Of a stretch of 64,000 nucleotides of DNA, positions 1-8,299 are shown in pieces; position 1 is the first letter of the stretch; each line of letters begins with the position of its first letter. The stretch is from Seohaeicola saemankumensis. GTDB lineage: Bacteria; Pseudomonadota; Alphaproteobacteria; Rhodobacterales; Rhodobacteraceae. A model generated the notes under the pieces. That model was not told the origin of the DNA. It did not search any database and was given only the letters and a program-made list of their open reading frames with translations. A program made the translations under genes and the position numbers. The DNA is taken from assembly GCF_020171285.1 (NCBI RefSeq), contig NZ_JAIUZI010000002.1, forward strand, positions 124,001 to 188,000, read 5' to 3'.

Positions 1-74
1 GGTGCCGATCCGGGTCCGCGATCAGTCTGACCGAAAGCGCGGCACGTCAGCGCAACGACATCCGGAGGGTTCAC

Positions 75-209
75 ATGTCGGACAACCTTGCCAATATCGG
101 TATCTTTTTCTTCGGCCTGTTTGGCGGTCTGGGCCTGTTTTTCCTGGGCGTGGGGCTGCTGTGGTGGGTTTCAGTGACGGAAAAACGCGACAAGCGACAG
201 CGCGATTGA
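75..209 (+). CDS. Small single-pass membrane protein (44 aa)
   Basis: A short reading frame that opens with an ATG placed six bases after a GGAGGG ribosome site and encodes a hydrophobic segment rich in Phe, Gly, Leu and Trp (about residues 7-33), followed by a basic tail (EKRDKRQRD). This is the layout of a tail-in, single-span inner-membrane microprotein. I do not recognise the family. It converges with the aminotransferase gene on the other strand. The good ribosome site and the sharp hydrophobic/basic division make it credible, but there is no functional clue. Confidence 0.55.
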   Translation: MSDNLANIGIFFFGLFGGLGLFFLGVGLLWWVSVTEKRDKRQRD

Positions 210-245
210 ACTGACGCCTGCCGGTTCTGTACGTTCCGGGTCGTG

Positions 246-1451
246 TCAGGCCGCCGCGCGCGCGGTGGTCTCTTCCATCGCCTCCAGCAAGATCTCGGTG
301 ATCACGTCCAGTTCCTCGCGCGTCAGCCGCACGGGCAGGCGGACGTCGCAGGCACGCATTAGCATGGCGCGGGTCTGCGGCAGTTCCGGCAGATCCTCGA
401 TGAATTGCCAGTTCCAGAACGCCCGCGCGTTATCCGTGCTCATGCCAAAGACCTGAACCTTGACGCCACGCGCCTCGGCGGCGGCGGCAAAGGTGCGGGT
501 TTCCTCGTCGCTCAGCCCGACCAGATTGAACTGGATCGAATCCGGGGCGCGGACTTCCGGCGGCAGGGGCGCCGGCACGTCGATGAAGGAAGAGGCGTTC
601 AGCCGTTCAGCCACGTAGTCGTGGTTTCTGCGCCCGTCCAACACCCGCTGCGCCAGTTTCGGCAACTGCGGGCGGATGACGGCGGCGGAGAGGTTGGACA
701 GGCGCAGGTTGTAGAGCGGCACCTGGTTCTGCCATCGGGCAAAGGCCAGCTCCAGTTCCGGCGAATTCTGTCCCTTGGGCCCTTTGTGTTTCTTCCAGTT
801 GTGCTCGTAGGCACCGGACATGATCACGGCCCGCGCGATCAGGTCGGCATCGTCGGTGATCAGGATGCCGCCTTCGCCGGAGTTGACCATCTTGTAGGAC
901 TGGAACGAGAAACAGCCGACCTTGCCAATGGTGCCGATGTTGCGTCCGCCCCAGGTGGTGCCGAGCGAATGCGCGGCGTCCTCGACTACCGGGATGCCAC
1001 GGGCATCGCAGAGCTCCATGATCGCGTCCATGTCGCTGGTGTGTCCCCGCATGTGGCTGATGATGACGGCCTGAACCCCCTTCAGCTTGGCCGCGAAATC
1101 GCCCATATCGATGCGATAGTTCTCGCCCACCTCGCACAGGACCGGTTTGCAGTCGGCATGCGCCACCGCCGAAGGGACGGCGGCAAAGGTAAAGCCCGGG
1201 ATCAGCACCCGCGCGTCGCGCGGCAGCCCCAGCGCCTTGAGAGACAAGAACAGCGCCGCCGAACAGGAGGAGACCGCCAGCGCGTATTTGGCGCCCAGCA
1301 GGGATGCGAATTCCTCTTCCAGCAGCGACACCGGCGCATCCTGCGGCGCGGTATAGCGGAACAGGTCTCCCGACTGCAGCAGCTCTTCGATGGCCGCGCG
1401 GGCCGCCTCGGGGATGGGTTCGGCGTCGTGAACGTTCGGGACCTGGCGCAT
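246..1451 (-). CDS. DegT/DnrJ/EryC1/StrS family PLP-dependent aminotransferase
   Basis: A 401-residue fold-type I aminotransferase of the DegT/DnrJ family, which normally moves an amino group from glutamate to a keto-sugar or related ketone. The PLP-contacting acid lies in VVEDAAH (about 155-161) and the Schiff-base lysine in SFQSYKMVNSGEGG (Lys about 187). A Gly/Pro-rich PGFTFAA motif near 85-91 binds the phosphate. An AGGAAA ribosome site precedes the ATG. It lies 158 bases downstream of the PuuB-like gene on the same strand, so it may or may not belong to that amine pathway. No sugar-biosynthesis genes are nearby, so the substrate is unknown. Confidence 0.85.
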   Translation of the reverse strand: MRQVPNVHDAEPIPEAARAAIEELLQSGDLFRYTAPQDAPVSLLEEEFASLLGAKYALAVSSCSAALFLSLKALGLPRDARVLIPGFTFAAVPSAVAHADCKPVLCEVGENYRIDMGDFAAKLKGVQAVIISHMRGHTSDMDAIMELCDARGIPVVEDAAHSLGTTWGGRNIGTIGKVGCFSFQSYKMVNSGEGGILITDDADLIARAVIMSGAYEHNWKKHKGPKGQNSPELELAFARWQNQVPLYNLRLSNLSAAVIRPQLPKLAQRVLDGRRNHDYVAERLNASSFIDVPAPLPPEVRAPDSIQFNLVGLSDEETRTFAAAAEARGVKVQVFGMSTDNARAFWNWQFIEDLPELPQTRAMLMRACDVRLPVRLTREELDVITEILLEAMEETTARAAA

Positions 1452-1609
1452 TTTTCGATTTCCTGAAGTTAATCTTTGGGAAATCTAATATATTTGGGTG
1501 CGCCTGCCAAGATGTCCCCTGGGTCATCCGGCCCGGTTTCTCCGTCGCTTTGTCTGTATTGTGGCCTTTGGGGAACAACTCCGCCGGCGCGCCCGCCGCC
1601 GTACCCCGG

Positions 1610-2920
1610 TCAGATCCCCAGCCGGTCGCGCATGGCAAACCAGCTCATCGCCAGCACCAGCAGGGGCGAGCGAAACGCTGGTCCACCGGGAAAGGCGGGC
1701 GTCGGCAGGCGGGACATCGTGTCGAACCCTTCGGCCTCGCCCCGGATCGCCAGTGCCATCAGCTGCCCGGCATGGGTGGCGGTGCCAACACCATGACCGG
1801 AGTAGCCCGACGCCGACAGGATATTGGGCGCGACCCGTGCCAGGAAGGGCAGGCGTTTCATCGTGATCGCCAGCGTGCCGCCCCAGGCGTAGTCGATCGG
1901 CACATCGGCAAGATGCGGAAACACCTGGGTCATCGGTTTGCGCACCACGGCGGCGATGTCCTTGGGAAAGCGGTAGCCATAGCTCTCACCGCCGCCGAAC
2001 AGCAGCCGCCCGTCCGCGCTCAGGCGAAAATAGTTCACCACGAACCTGCTGTCGGCCACCGCGATGTCCCGGGTCAGAACCCGGGATGCGGCGTCGCCCA
2101 GCGGCGCGGTGGCGGCGATGAAATTGTTGATCGGCATCACCCGCGCCGCCACCTTGCGGTTCAGCCCGCCCAGATAGCCATTGCAGGCCAGCACCACGTG
2201 ATCGGCCACCACCCGGCCGCGATCGGTCCGCAGCACCGCTGGCTGCCGTTCTTCCACGTGGTGGACCTGCGTGCCCTCATAGATCCGCACCCCGGCATCC
2301 CGCGCCGCCCGCGCCAGTCCCAGCGCGAAATTCAGCGGATGCAGATGCGCCGCGTCCCAGTCGACGATCCCGCCCTTATAATCGGGCGAGGGGCACAGCG
2401 CCCGGCAGCCCTCTGCATCCAGAACCTGCATGTGCCCATAGTCATAGCGGCGCTCCAGCAGCGCCGCATAGTCGTGCAGATGCGCCACATCGCCGGGGCT
2501 CGACCCGGTCCAGGCCACGCCCGGCTTCAGGTCGCAATCGATCCCGTGCTTGGCGATCAGCGATTTCACAAGCGCCTTGGCGTCTTCGCCCAGCTGCCAC
2601 AGCTTCGCGGCCTCGGGCGCCCCGGTCAGCCCTTCCAGATCGTCCTGCGCGACCCGCTGACCGCTGCCAAGCTGGCCGCCGTTGCGCCCCGAGGCGCCAA
2701 AGCCCACCCGGTGCGCCTCCAGCAACACGACATTCAGACCGGCCTCTGCCAGGTGCAGCGCCGCCGACAAGCCGGTGTAGCCGCCGCCGACAACGCAGAC
2801 ATCGGCGCGAACCTCCCCGCGCAGGGCGGCAAAGGGCTCCAGCGCCTGTGCTGTCGCCGCGTACCAGCTGTCCGGGTACTGCCCGCGCCGGTCATTGGAA
2901 TACAACAGGTTCAGCCCCAT
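1610..2920 (-). CDS. puuB: FAD-dependent amine oxidase, PuuB-like (gamma-glutamylputrescine oxidase family)
   Basis: A 436-residue DadA/PuuB-type flavoprotein. The N-terminus SWYAAT and the dinucleotide-binding motif VCVVGGGYTGLSAAL (about 41-55) are typical of gamma-glutamylputrescine oxidase and related amine oxidoreductases. It would oxidise the gamma-glutamylated amine made by the upstream ligases to an aldehyde, releasing ammonia and peroxide. I start it at the ATG giving MGLNLLYSNDRRGQ rather than nine codons further upstream, because the family begins there. It is the last clear member of the minus-strand amine cluster, separated from the upstream ligase by a gap holding a hairpin repeat. 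The exact substrate (putrescine or another amine) is inferred from context. Confidence 0.82.
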   Translation of the reverse strand: MGLNLLYSNDRRGQYPDSWYAATAQALEPFAALRGEVRADVCVVGGGYTGLSAALHLAEAGLNVVLLEAHRVGFGASGRNGGQLGSGQRVAQDDLEGLTGAPEAAKLWQLGEDAKALVKSLIAKHGIDCDLKPGVAWTGSSPGDVAHLHDYAALLERRYDYGHMQVLDAEGCRALCPSPDYKGGIVDWDAAHLHPLNFALGLARAARDAGVRIYEGTQVHHVEERQPAVLRTDRGRVVADHVVLACNGYLGGLNRKVAARVMPINNFIAATAPLGDAASRVLTRDIAVADSRFVVNYFRLSADGRLLFGGGESYGYRFPKDIAAVVRKPMTQVFPHLADVPIDYAWGGTLAITMKRLPFLARVAPNILSASGYSGHGVGTATHAGQLMALAIRGEAEGFDTMSRLPTPAFPGGPAFRSPLLVLAMSWFAMRDRLGI

Positions 2921-2934
2921 GCGTCCGCGCCTTA

Positions 2935-2993
2935 CATCTCTTTGCAAATACTCCGGGGGAGTCGCGGCCCGCCGCGACGGGGGCAGCGCCCCC
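2935..2993. repeat. Intergenic hairpin repeat, copy 1
   Basis: A roughly 59-bp element read on the plus strand as CATCTCTTTGCAAATA, CTCCGGGGGA, a 7-bp stem GTCGCGG/CCGCGAC, then GGGGGCAGCGCCCCC. A second copy lies at 32344-32402 with the same flanks but a different central stem. It fills the gap between the PuuB-like oxidase and the upstream ligase, and read on the gene strand it gives three successive hairpins. It may act as an attenuator or mRNA stabiliser. Confidence 0.75.
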
Positions 2994-3022
2994 TCTGCGC
3001 CCCGCTCTGCGTCCCAGTCCCG

Positions 3023-4381
3023 TCACACGTTCAGCAGCAGGTGTTCCCGTTCCCAGGGCGAGATCACCTGCAGGAACTCTTCGTATTCCGTGCGCTTGAC
3101 GATGCCATAGACCCGCGCGAATTCCGGCCCGAGGATGTCATGCAGCTTGCCGGCCTCGTCGAACAGGTCCAGCGCCTGGCCCATCACCTGCGGGATATCG
3201 CCGTCGCCCTCATAGGCGTCGCCGCGGAACTGCTTGCGCGGGCGCTCCTCCTCGATCAGCCCGAGGTATCCGCAGGCCAGCGAGACGGCGATGCCGAGGT
3301 ATGGGTTGCAGTCCATCCCCGCCAGCCGGTTCTCGACCCGGCGTGACAACGGCCCGGACAGCGGCACCCGGATGCCCGTCGTCCGGTTGTCACGGCCCCA
3401 TTCCAGGTTGATCGGCGCGGCGTGGTCCTTGACGTAGCGGCGGTAGGAATTCACGTAGGGCGCCATCACCGCGATACCGGCGGGCAGGTGGGTCTGCAGC
3501 CCGGCGATGAAGTGATAAAACGCGTCCGTCTCGCCGCCCTGCGGACCCGAGAACAGGTTCTCGCCCGTCTCCACATCAATGATCGAATGGTGGATGTGCA
3601 TGGCCGAACCGGGCTCGTCCGCGATCGGTTTCGCCATGAAGGTGGCGAAACAGTCATGGCGCAGCGCCGCCTCGCGGATCAGTCGTTTGAAATAGAACAC
3701 CTCGTCGGCCAGCTTGACCGGGTCGCCGTGGCGCAGGTTGATCTCCAGCTGACCGGCGCCGCCCTCTTGGGTGATGCCGTCGATCTCGAATCCCTGCGCC
3801 TCGGCAAAGTCATAGATGTCGTCGATCACCGGGCCGAATTCGTCGACGGCGGTCATCGAATAGGCCTGGCGCGCCGCCGCCGGGCGGCCCGAACGGCCCA
3901 TCATCGGCTGGATTTCCTTGGCGGGGTCTATGTTGCGCGCGACCAGATAGAATTCCATCTCGGGCGCGACCACCGGTTCCCAGCCCTTGTCGCGATAAAG
4001 CTGCACGACGCGCTTGAGAACGTTGCGCGGCGCATAGGGCACCGGGCTGTTCTTGCGGTCATAGGCATCGTGGATCACCTGCAGCGTCCAGTCGCCGGTC
4101 CAGGGGGCGGCGGTGGCGGTGGACATGTCCGGTTTCAGGATCATGTCGCGCTCGATGAATCCCTCGTCGCTCGCCGCTTCGCCCCAGTCGCCGGTGATGG
4201 TCTGGAAAAAGATGCTGTCGGGCAGGTGAAAATATTCCTGCTTGGCGAATTTCGAGGCCGGCACCGCCTTGCCCCGCGCGATGCCGGGCAGGTCGGACAC
4301 GATGCATTCGACCTCGTCCAGCCGGCGGTTTTCCAGATACAGCTGCGCCGCTTCGGGCAGGGCGCTTGTCCAGTCGGTCAT
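3023..4381 (-). CDS. puuA: Glutamine synthetase family protein (gamma-glutamyl amine ligase, PuuA-like)
   Basis: A 452-residue member of the glutamine synthetase fold that joins glutamate to an amine with ATP, as gamma-glutamylputrescine synthetase does. Visible motifs are the N-terminal beta-grasp SDLPGIARGKAVP, the metal/substrate segments PEMEFYL and GAGQLEINL, the ATP loop FMAKPIADEPGSAMHIHHS and the arginine site RVENRLAGMDCNPYLG. The ATG overlaps the stop of the amidotransferase gene by four bases (ATGA), so the two are translationally coupled. Together with the amidotransferase and PuuB-like oxidase this indicates a gamma-glutamylation route of polyamine or amine breakdown. A second paralogue lies just upstream; which amine each uses cannot be told from sequence. 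Confidence 0.85.
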   Translation of the reverse strand: MTDWTSALPEAAQLYLENRRLDEVECIVSDLPGIARGKAVPASKFAKQEYFHLPDSIFFQTITGDWGEAASDEGFIERDMILKPDMSTATAAPWTGDWTLQVIHDAYDRKNSPVPYAPRNVLKRVVQLYRDKGWEPVVAPEMEFYLVARNIDPAKEIQPMMGRSGRPAAARQAYSMTAVDEFGPVIDDIYDFAEAQGFEIDGITQEGGAGQLEINLRHGDPVKLADEVFYFKRLIREAALRHDCFATFMAKPIADEPGSAMHIHHSIIDVETGENLFSGPQGGETDAFYHFIAGLQTHLPAGIAVMAPYVNSYRRYVKDHAAPINLEWGRDNRTTGIRVPLSGPLSRRVENRLAGMDCNPYLGIAVSLACGYLGLIEEERPRKQFRGDAYEGDGDIPQVMGQALDLFDEAGKLHDILGPEFARVYGIVKRTEYEEFLQVISPWEREHLLLNV

Positions 4382-5061
4382 TGTGCGGCTCCGCGTTTTA
4401 GGAAATCGGCCATAAAGGCGCCGATCCTGCTGTTGTCGACCGGGCCGTCCAATTCGCTGCGTGCGGCGTCCAGTTGCGGGTCGGGCACCACGCCGGGCCC
4501 GCGTGTATCGATCAGGCCACCGATAAAGCCGGTGGAATATTCCGGGTGCGGCTGCACGGTCCAGATCCGGTCGCCATAGCCCAGCACCGCGTATTTGCAA
4601 AAGTCGTTGCCGCCCAGCACCTGCGCGCCCTCGGGCAGTTCGGTGACCTGGTCCTGGTGCCAGGCGTTCAGGGTGACGGTGTCGCCCTGCAGAGCGTAGT
4701 CGGTGCGCCCCACGGCCCAGCCGCCGGCGAATTTCTCGACCTTGCCACCCAGCGCCTGCGCGATCACCTGGTGGCCGAAACAAACCCCGATCAGCGGCTG
4801 TCCCTTGGCGGCGATTTCGCGGATCAGCGCCTCGAGCGGGGGGATCCAGTCGTGATCCTCGTAGGCGCCGTGCCGCGACCCGGTGATGACCCATCCGTCG
4901 GCGGCTTCGGCGCTGTCGGGAAAGTGATTGTCGACCACCGCATAGGTTTCAAAGTCGAACCCGTTGCCGCCCAGCAGGTCGCGGAACATGGCGTCGTAAT
5001 CGCCGGTGTCGCCGATCAGGGCGTCGGGGGCGTGGCCGGTTTGCAGAATACCGATTTTCAT
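4378..5061 (-). CDS. Class I glutamine amidotransferase (gamma-glutamyl hydrolase-like)
   Basis: A 227-residue stand-alone class I glutamine amidotransferase domain. The nucleophile cysteine is in LIGVCFGHQVIAQALGG, and the His-Glu pair in VQPHPEYS near the C-terminus. In this neighbourhood it most likely hydrolyses a gamma-glutamylated intermediate such as gamma-glutamyl-GABA, the job done by PuuD in E. coli, although it looks closer to the GuaA-like branch than to PuuD itself. I chose the ATG giving MKIGILQTG; an upstream ATG would add 18 residues and read through the palindrome at 5071-5086. The stop overlaps the next ligase start by four bases. Confidence 0.82.
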   Translation of the reverse strand: MKIGILQTGHAPDALIGDTGDYDAMFRDLLGGNGFDFETYAVVDNHFPDSAEAADGWVITGSRHGAYEDHDWIPPLEALIREIAAKGQPLIGVCFGHQVIAQALGGKVEKFAGGWAVGRTDYALQGDTVTLNAWHQDQVTELPEGAQVLGGNDFCKYAVLGYGDRIWTVQPHPEYSTGFIGGLIDTRGPGVVPDPQLDAARSELDGPVDNSRIGAFMADFLKRGAAQ

Positions 5062-5070
5062 GAAGCACCA

Positions 5071-5086
5071 GAATTTGATCAAATTC
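5071..5086. promoter_or_regulatory. Palindromic operator candidate, copy 1
   Basis: A perfect 16-bp palindrome, GAATTTGATCAAATTC, nine bases upstream of the amidotransferase ATG. The 14-bp core AATTTGATCAAATT recurs exactly at 6497-6510 in front of the other ligase gene. Two exact copies at two gene starts of one pathway suggest a binding site for a dimeric repressor. Its position next to the start codon would also allow an RNA-hairpin role. Confidence 0.6.
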
Positions 5087-5119
5087 AGGGTATCCGAGCC
5101 GTGGAGGCTCGGCAAGGGG

Positions 5120-6472
5120 TCACACCGTATCGAGATAGATTTCCACCCGTTCTTCGGGTGACAGCTCGTCCATGTACTGCAATTCCTGCCGTTTGGTCAG
5201 GACGAAGTTGCGGATCAGGTCGGGCGAAAAGATGCGCTTGACCTCTTCGCTGGCCTCGAAGGCGTCGATTGCGCCTCCCCACTCCGACGGGATCTGCGGC
5301 AGCTTGGTCGTATAGGCGTTGCCGGTGATCGGCGGTTGTGGCGCCTCGCCGTCCTCGATCCCGTTCATCGCGGCGCCCAGCACGGCGGCGACGGTCAGAT
5401 AGGGGTTCACATCGCCTCCCGCAACCCGGTGTTCGATCCGCCGCGCAACAGGGTTGCCCGACGGGATGCGGATCGCGGCGGTGCGGTTTTCATAGGCCCA
5501 GGCAATGCTGGTGGGCGCATGGGCGCCGGGCACCATCCGGTCATAGCTGTTGGCGTGGGGCGCAAACAGCAGCGTGCTGCCCGGCATCGCCTTGAGACAG
5601 CCCTGAACCGCGTGCAGCAGGTGGTCGCTGCCCTTGTCCGTGCCATCGTCAAAGATGTTGTTACCGTTCTTGTCCAGCACCGAGAAATGCATGTGCAGCC
5701 CCGAGCCGGAATAATCTGGATAGGGTTTCGCCATGAAGCTGGCGGCAAAACCGTGCCGCCGCGCCATGCCCTTGACTAGCATCTTGAACAGCCAGGCGTC
5801 ATCGGCGGCGCGCAGGGCGTCGTCCTGATGCATTAGGTTGATTTCGAACTGGCCCAGCCCGGCCTCGGAAATCGCGGTATCGGCCGGAATGTCCATCGCC
5901 TCGCAGGCGTCGTAAAGCTCGGTAAAGAAGGTGTCGAACTGGTCGAGCGCGCGCATCGCCAGGATTTCGCCCGCCTTGCGGCGTTTGCCGGTGCGGGGTG
6001 ACGGCGGGACCTGCAGCTTGCGGCCGCTGTCGTCGATCAGAAAGAATTCAAGCTCGACCGCAACGACAGGGGTCAGGCCCTTTTCGGTGTACCGTTTCAG
6101 AACCTCGGCCAGGGCATGGCGGGGGTCGCCCATGAAGGGGCGGCCATCTTCGTGGAACATCCAGATCGGCAGGAAACCGGTCGGCGTGTCGAGCCAGGGC
6201 ATCGGCATGAACCCGCGCTCGGTGGGCAGCAGAACGCCGTCGCGGTCACCGGTGGCCAGCACAAGGGGGCTGTCGTCGATGTCTTCGCCCCAGATGTCGA
6301 GGTTGAGGACGGACAGCGGAAACCGGGTGCCGTCCTCGATCACCTTGTCGGCAAAGCGCACCGGGACCCGCTTGCCGCGCGGCTGGCCGTTCAGGTCCGA
6401 GGCCGCCACCCGGATCGAGTGGATCTGCGGGTTCTTGCGCAGCCAGTTTTTCATCTGCAGTTGGTTTGTCAT
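5120..6472 (-). CDS. Glutamine synthetase family protein (second gamma-glutamyl amine ligase)
   Basis: A 450-residue glutamine synthetase-like ligase, paralogous to the gene at 3023-4381 but clearly divergent. Motifs include SDLNGQPRGKRVP near residue 26, VELEFFLID (metal site), GLGQFEINLMHQ, FMAKPYPDYSGSGLHMHFS (ATP and metal) and RRIEHRVAGGDVNPYLTVA (glutamate/ATP arginine). The length suits gamma-glutamylputrescine synthetase and similar amine ligases and lacks the regulatory C-terminus of true GlnA. It sits between the ABC importer genes and the amidotransferase on the same strand. The 5' gap carries a doubled TTGATCAA palindrome. Having two ligases suggests two substrates or a heteromeric enzyme. 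Confidence 0.84.
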   Translation of the reverse strand: MTNQLQMKNWLRKNPQIHSIRVAASDLNGQPRGKRVPVRFADKVIEDGTRFPLSVLNLDIWGEDIDDSPLVLATGDRDGVLLPTERGFMPMPWLDTPTGFLPIWMFHEDGRPFMGDPRHALAEVLKRYTEKGLTPVVAVELEFFLIDDSGRKLQVPPSPRTGKRRKAGEILAMRALDQFDTFFTELYDACEAMDIPADTAISEAGLGQFEINLMHQDDALRAADDAWLFKMLVKGMARRHGFAASFMAKPYPDYSGSGLHMHFSVLDKNGNNIFDDGTDKGSDHLLHAVQGCLKAMPGSTLLFAPHANSYDRMVPGAHAPTSIAWAYENRTAAIRIPSGNPVARRIEHRVAGGDVNPYLTVAAVLGAAMNGIEDGEAPQPPITGNAYTTKLPQIPSEWGGAIDAFEASEEVKRIFSPDLIRNFVLTKRQELQYMDELSPEERVEIYLDTV

Positions 6473-6487
6473 GACGGTTGCGCCCCG

Positions 6488-6510
6488 TTGATCAATAATT
6501 TGATCAAATT
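6488..6510. promoter_or_regulatory. Palindromic operator candidate, copy 2 (double site)
   Basis: Two TTGATCAA palindromes (6488-6495 and 6500-6507) with centres 12 bp apart. The second extends to AATTTGATCAAATT, identical to the core at 5071-5086. The site begins 16 bases upstream of the ligase ATG at 6472. It is not an FNR site, since it lacks the TTGAT-N4-ATCAA spacing. Confidence 0.6.
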
Positions 6511-6514
6511 GGTA

Positions 6515-7321
6515 CTACCGGATGAGTCTCAGACGCAAGCGCATTTTGGCACGACGTTCGGCGGGCAGGTGCCGGTTCAGCCGGGCGTTGATCAATCCAA
6601 AGACCCCGACGATGACCAGGGTCAGGAGGATAAAGTAGAAGGCCAGGATCGGGTAGGGGACAAAGGGGTTGAACGTCTTGTCCGCGAAGTAGGTGGCATA
6701 ATACAGTGCGTCGCCTTTTTGCCGCCAGGCCGGGAAGCCCGAGAAATAGACCAGCGTGGTGGCGTGAAACAGAAAGATCGCCTCGTTCGTATAGGCCGGC
6801 CAGGCCAGGCGCAGCATGGTCGGCCAGACGATGCGGCGGAACCGGGGCCAGCCGGACATGCCATAGGCGTCCGCCGCCTCGATGTCGCCCTTGGGAATAG
6901 AACGCAGCGCGCCATAGAAGATTTCCGCCGAATAGGCGGCGGTGTTCAGGAACAGAACGATCAGCGCACCCAGCCAGGCAGCGGTGAACGGGTCAAAGAA
7001 CGGGTGCACGCCCTTGAGCTGCAGGAACAGGAAGTAGGCAAAGAAAAACTGGATGAACAGCGGCGAGCCACGGAACACGAAGATGAACCATTCCGCCGGT
7101 TTGCGGAACAGCCGCCGCGACGATCCCTTGGCCACGGCCAGCGCGGTGGCAAAAAAGAACCCGGTGATCAGCGCCAGAACACCGAAGTAGATGTTCCAGA
7201 TCATGCCGGAGCCGATCAGGGTGAAATGTTCGCAGAGTGTGAACTCGCCCTTGGGCAGCAGCCGTTCGCCGATGCCGATGGACCGCAGGCCATAGTCCTG
7301 GATGGTCTGAAGACAGCTCAT
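6515..7321 (-). CDS. Polar amino acid-type ABC transporter permease (HisM-like)
   Basis: A 268-residue inner-membrane permease of the polar amino acid family. It has about five membrane spans and the EAA loop ALRSIPKGDIEAADAYGMSGWPRFRRIVWP, where the ATPase docks. The end of the protein is a basic tail (AERRAKMRLRLRLIR). I start it at the ATG (MSCLQTIQDYG) whose first bases overlap the stop of the other permease gene (ATGA), so the two are co-translated. With the neighbouring permease, binding protein and ATPase it forms a full importer. In context the cargo is likely an amine or basic amino acid feeding the gamma-glutamyl ligases, but the sequence does not fix it. Confidence 0.88.
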   Translation of the reverse strand: MSCLQTIQDYGLRSIGIGERLLPKGEFTLCEHFTLIGSGMIWNIYFGVLALITGFFFATALAVAKGSSRRLFRKPAEWFIFVFRGSPLFIQFFFAYFLFLQLKGVHPFFDPFTAAWLGALIVLFLNTAAYSAEIFYGALRSIPKGDIEAADAYGMSGWPRFRRIVWPTMLRLAWPAYTNEAIFLFHATTLVYFSGFPAWRQKGDALYYATYFADKTFNPFVPYPILAFYFILLTLVIVGVFGLINARLNRHLPAERRAKMRLRLRLIR

Positions 7322-8202
7322 GCGGCGGCCTTTCTCTGGGCTTCGCCGCCCGAGGTGGCCTGGCCGTGGGTCAGCCGTGTCATGAGCCGTTCCAGCACCA
7401 CTTCGGACACGCGGGTAAAGGCCAGGTAAAAGACCAGAAGGAACAGGAAGTACCACATCCGCCAGTCGCCGTGCGGATAATCGGTGAACCGCGATGTCTT
7501 GGTGCCGCCCAATTCGCGGGCCCAGTAGACGATGTCTTCGATCCCCAGCAGGAACAGCAGCGGCGTCGCCTTGATCAGCACCATCCACAGGTTGCTGAGG
7601 CCGGGCAGGGCATAGACCCACATCTGCGGCACGAGGATGCGCCAGAAGGTCTGGCGCCGCGTCATGCCATAGGCTTCGGCGGTTTCAAGCTGGGCGCGCG
7701 GCACGGCCCGCATGCCGCCATAGAGCACGTTGGCGGCAAAGGCGCCAAAGACGATGGCGAAAGTGATCACCGCCAGAAAGAAGCCGTAGGTTTCGTGGAC
7801 CCATTCCGGCGAGGTGCCCAGCGGCAGCTTGGCAATCGGGCAGACGATGAAATCAGAGCCCTGGCGCACCGGTTCGGTCCATTCGGGGCAGAGGATCTGG
7901 TGCCGGGACCATTCAAAGACCTGATCCAGCGCGATCACGAAGAACAGGAAAAAGGCGATGTCGGGCACGCCACGCACGATGGCGATATAGATTTTGCCCA
8001 GCCAGCTGACCGGCGGGATATGAGAGCGCGCGGACATCGCGCCGAGAAAGCCAAAGCCCAGAGCCACCGGTGCGGTGATCGCCAGCAGCAGCAGCACCTT
8101 GAGGAACGACAGGTAGAACGACATATGCACGCCGGTCGTGAGGTAACACGAGAACCAGCGGAATGTGCCAAGCGTGTCGGGATCGGCGCAAAAGGAGAAC
8201 AT
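7318..8202 (-). CDS. Polar amino acid-type ABC transporter permease (HisQ-like)
   Basis: A 294-residue permease with an unusually long periplasmic loop between the first spans (CPEWTEPVRQGSDF region, about 130-155). The EAA docking loop reads GGMRAVPRAQLETAEAYGMTRRQTFWRILVP. The start giving MFSFCADPDTLGTFRWFSCYLTTG is kept because related rhodobacterial permeases begin with a similar CTDPETL-type segment. It is the upstream half of the permease pair and overlaps its partner by four bases. The role is to form the membrane channel of the importer with the gene at 6515-7321. Confidence 0.87.
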   Translation of the reverse strand: MFSFCADPDTLGTFRWFSCYLTTGVHMSFYLSFLKVLLLLAITAPVALGFGFLGAMSARSHIPPVSWLGKIYIAIVRGVPDIAFFLFFVIALDQVFEWSRHQILCPEWTEPVRQGSDFIVCPIAKLPLGTSPEWVHETYGFFLAVITFAIVFGAFAANVLYGGMRAVPRAQLETAEAYGMTRRQTFWRILVPQMWVYALPGLSNLWMVLIKATPLLFLLGIEDIVYWARELGGTKTSRFTDYPHGDWRMWYFLFLLVFYLAFTRVSEVVLERLMTRLTHGQATSGGEAQRKAAA

Positions 8203-8299
8203 GGCTGTCCGGACGGGGGCCGCTCTGTTGACCCGGGCGGGCCGTTCGCGCGGCGGTGGGGCGGGCGCGCCCGGTGGCGCGCCCGCGGGAGAGGTGCGA

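Noticed and set aside
6488..6510. FNR-type site
   Set aside because: The TTGAT-N4-ATCAA spacing is not present. The palindromes are TTGATCAA with no gap.
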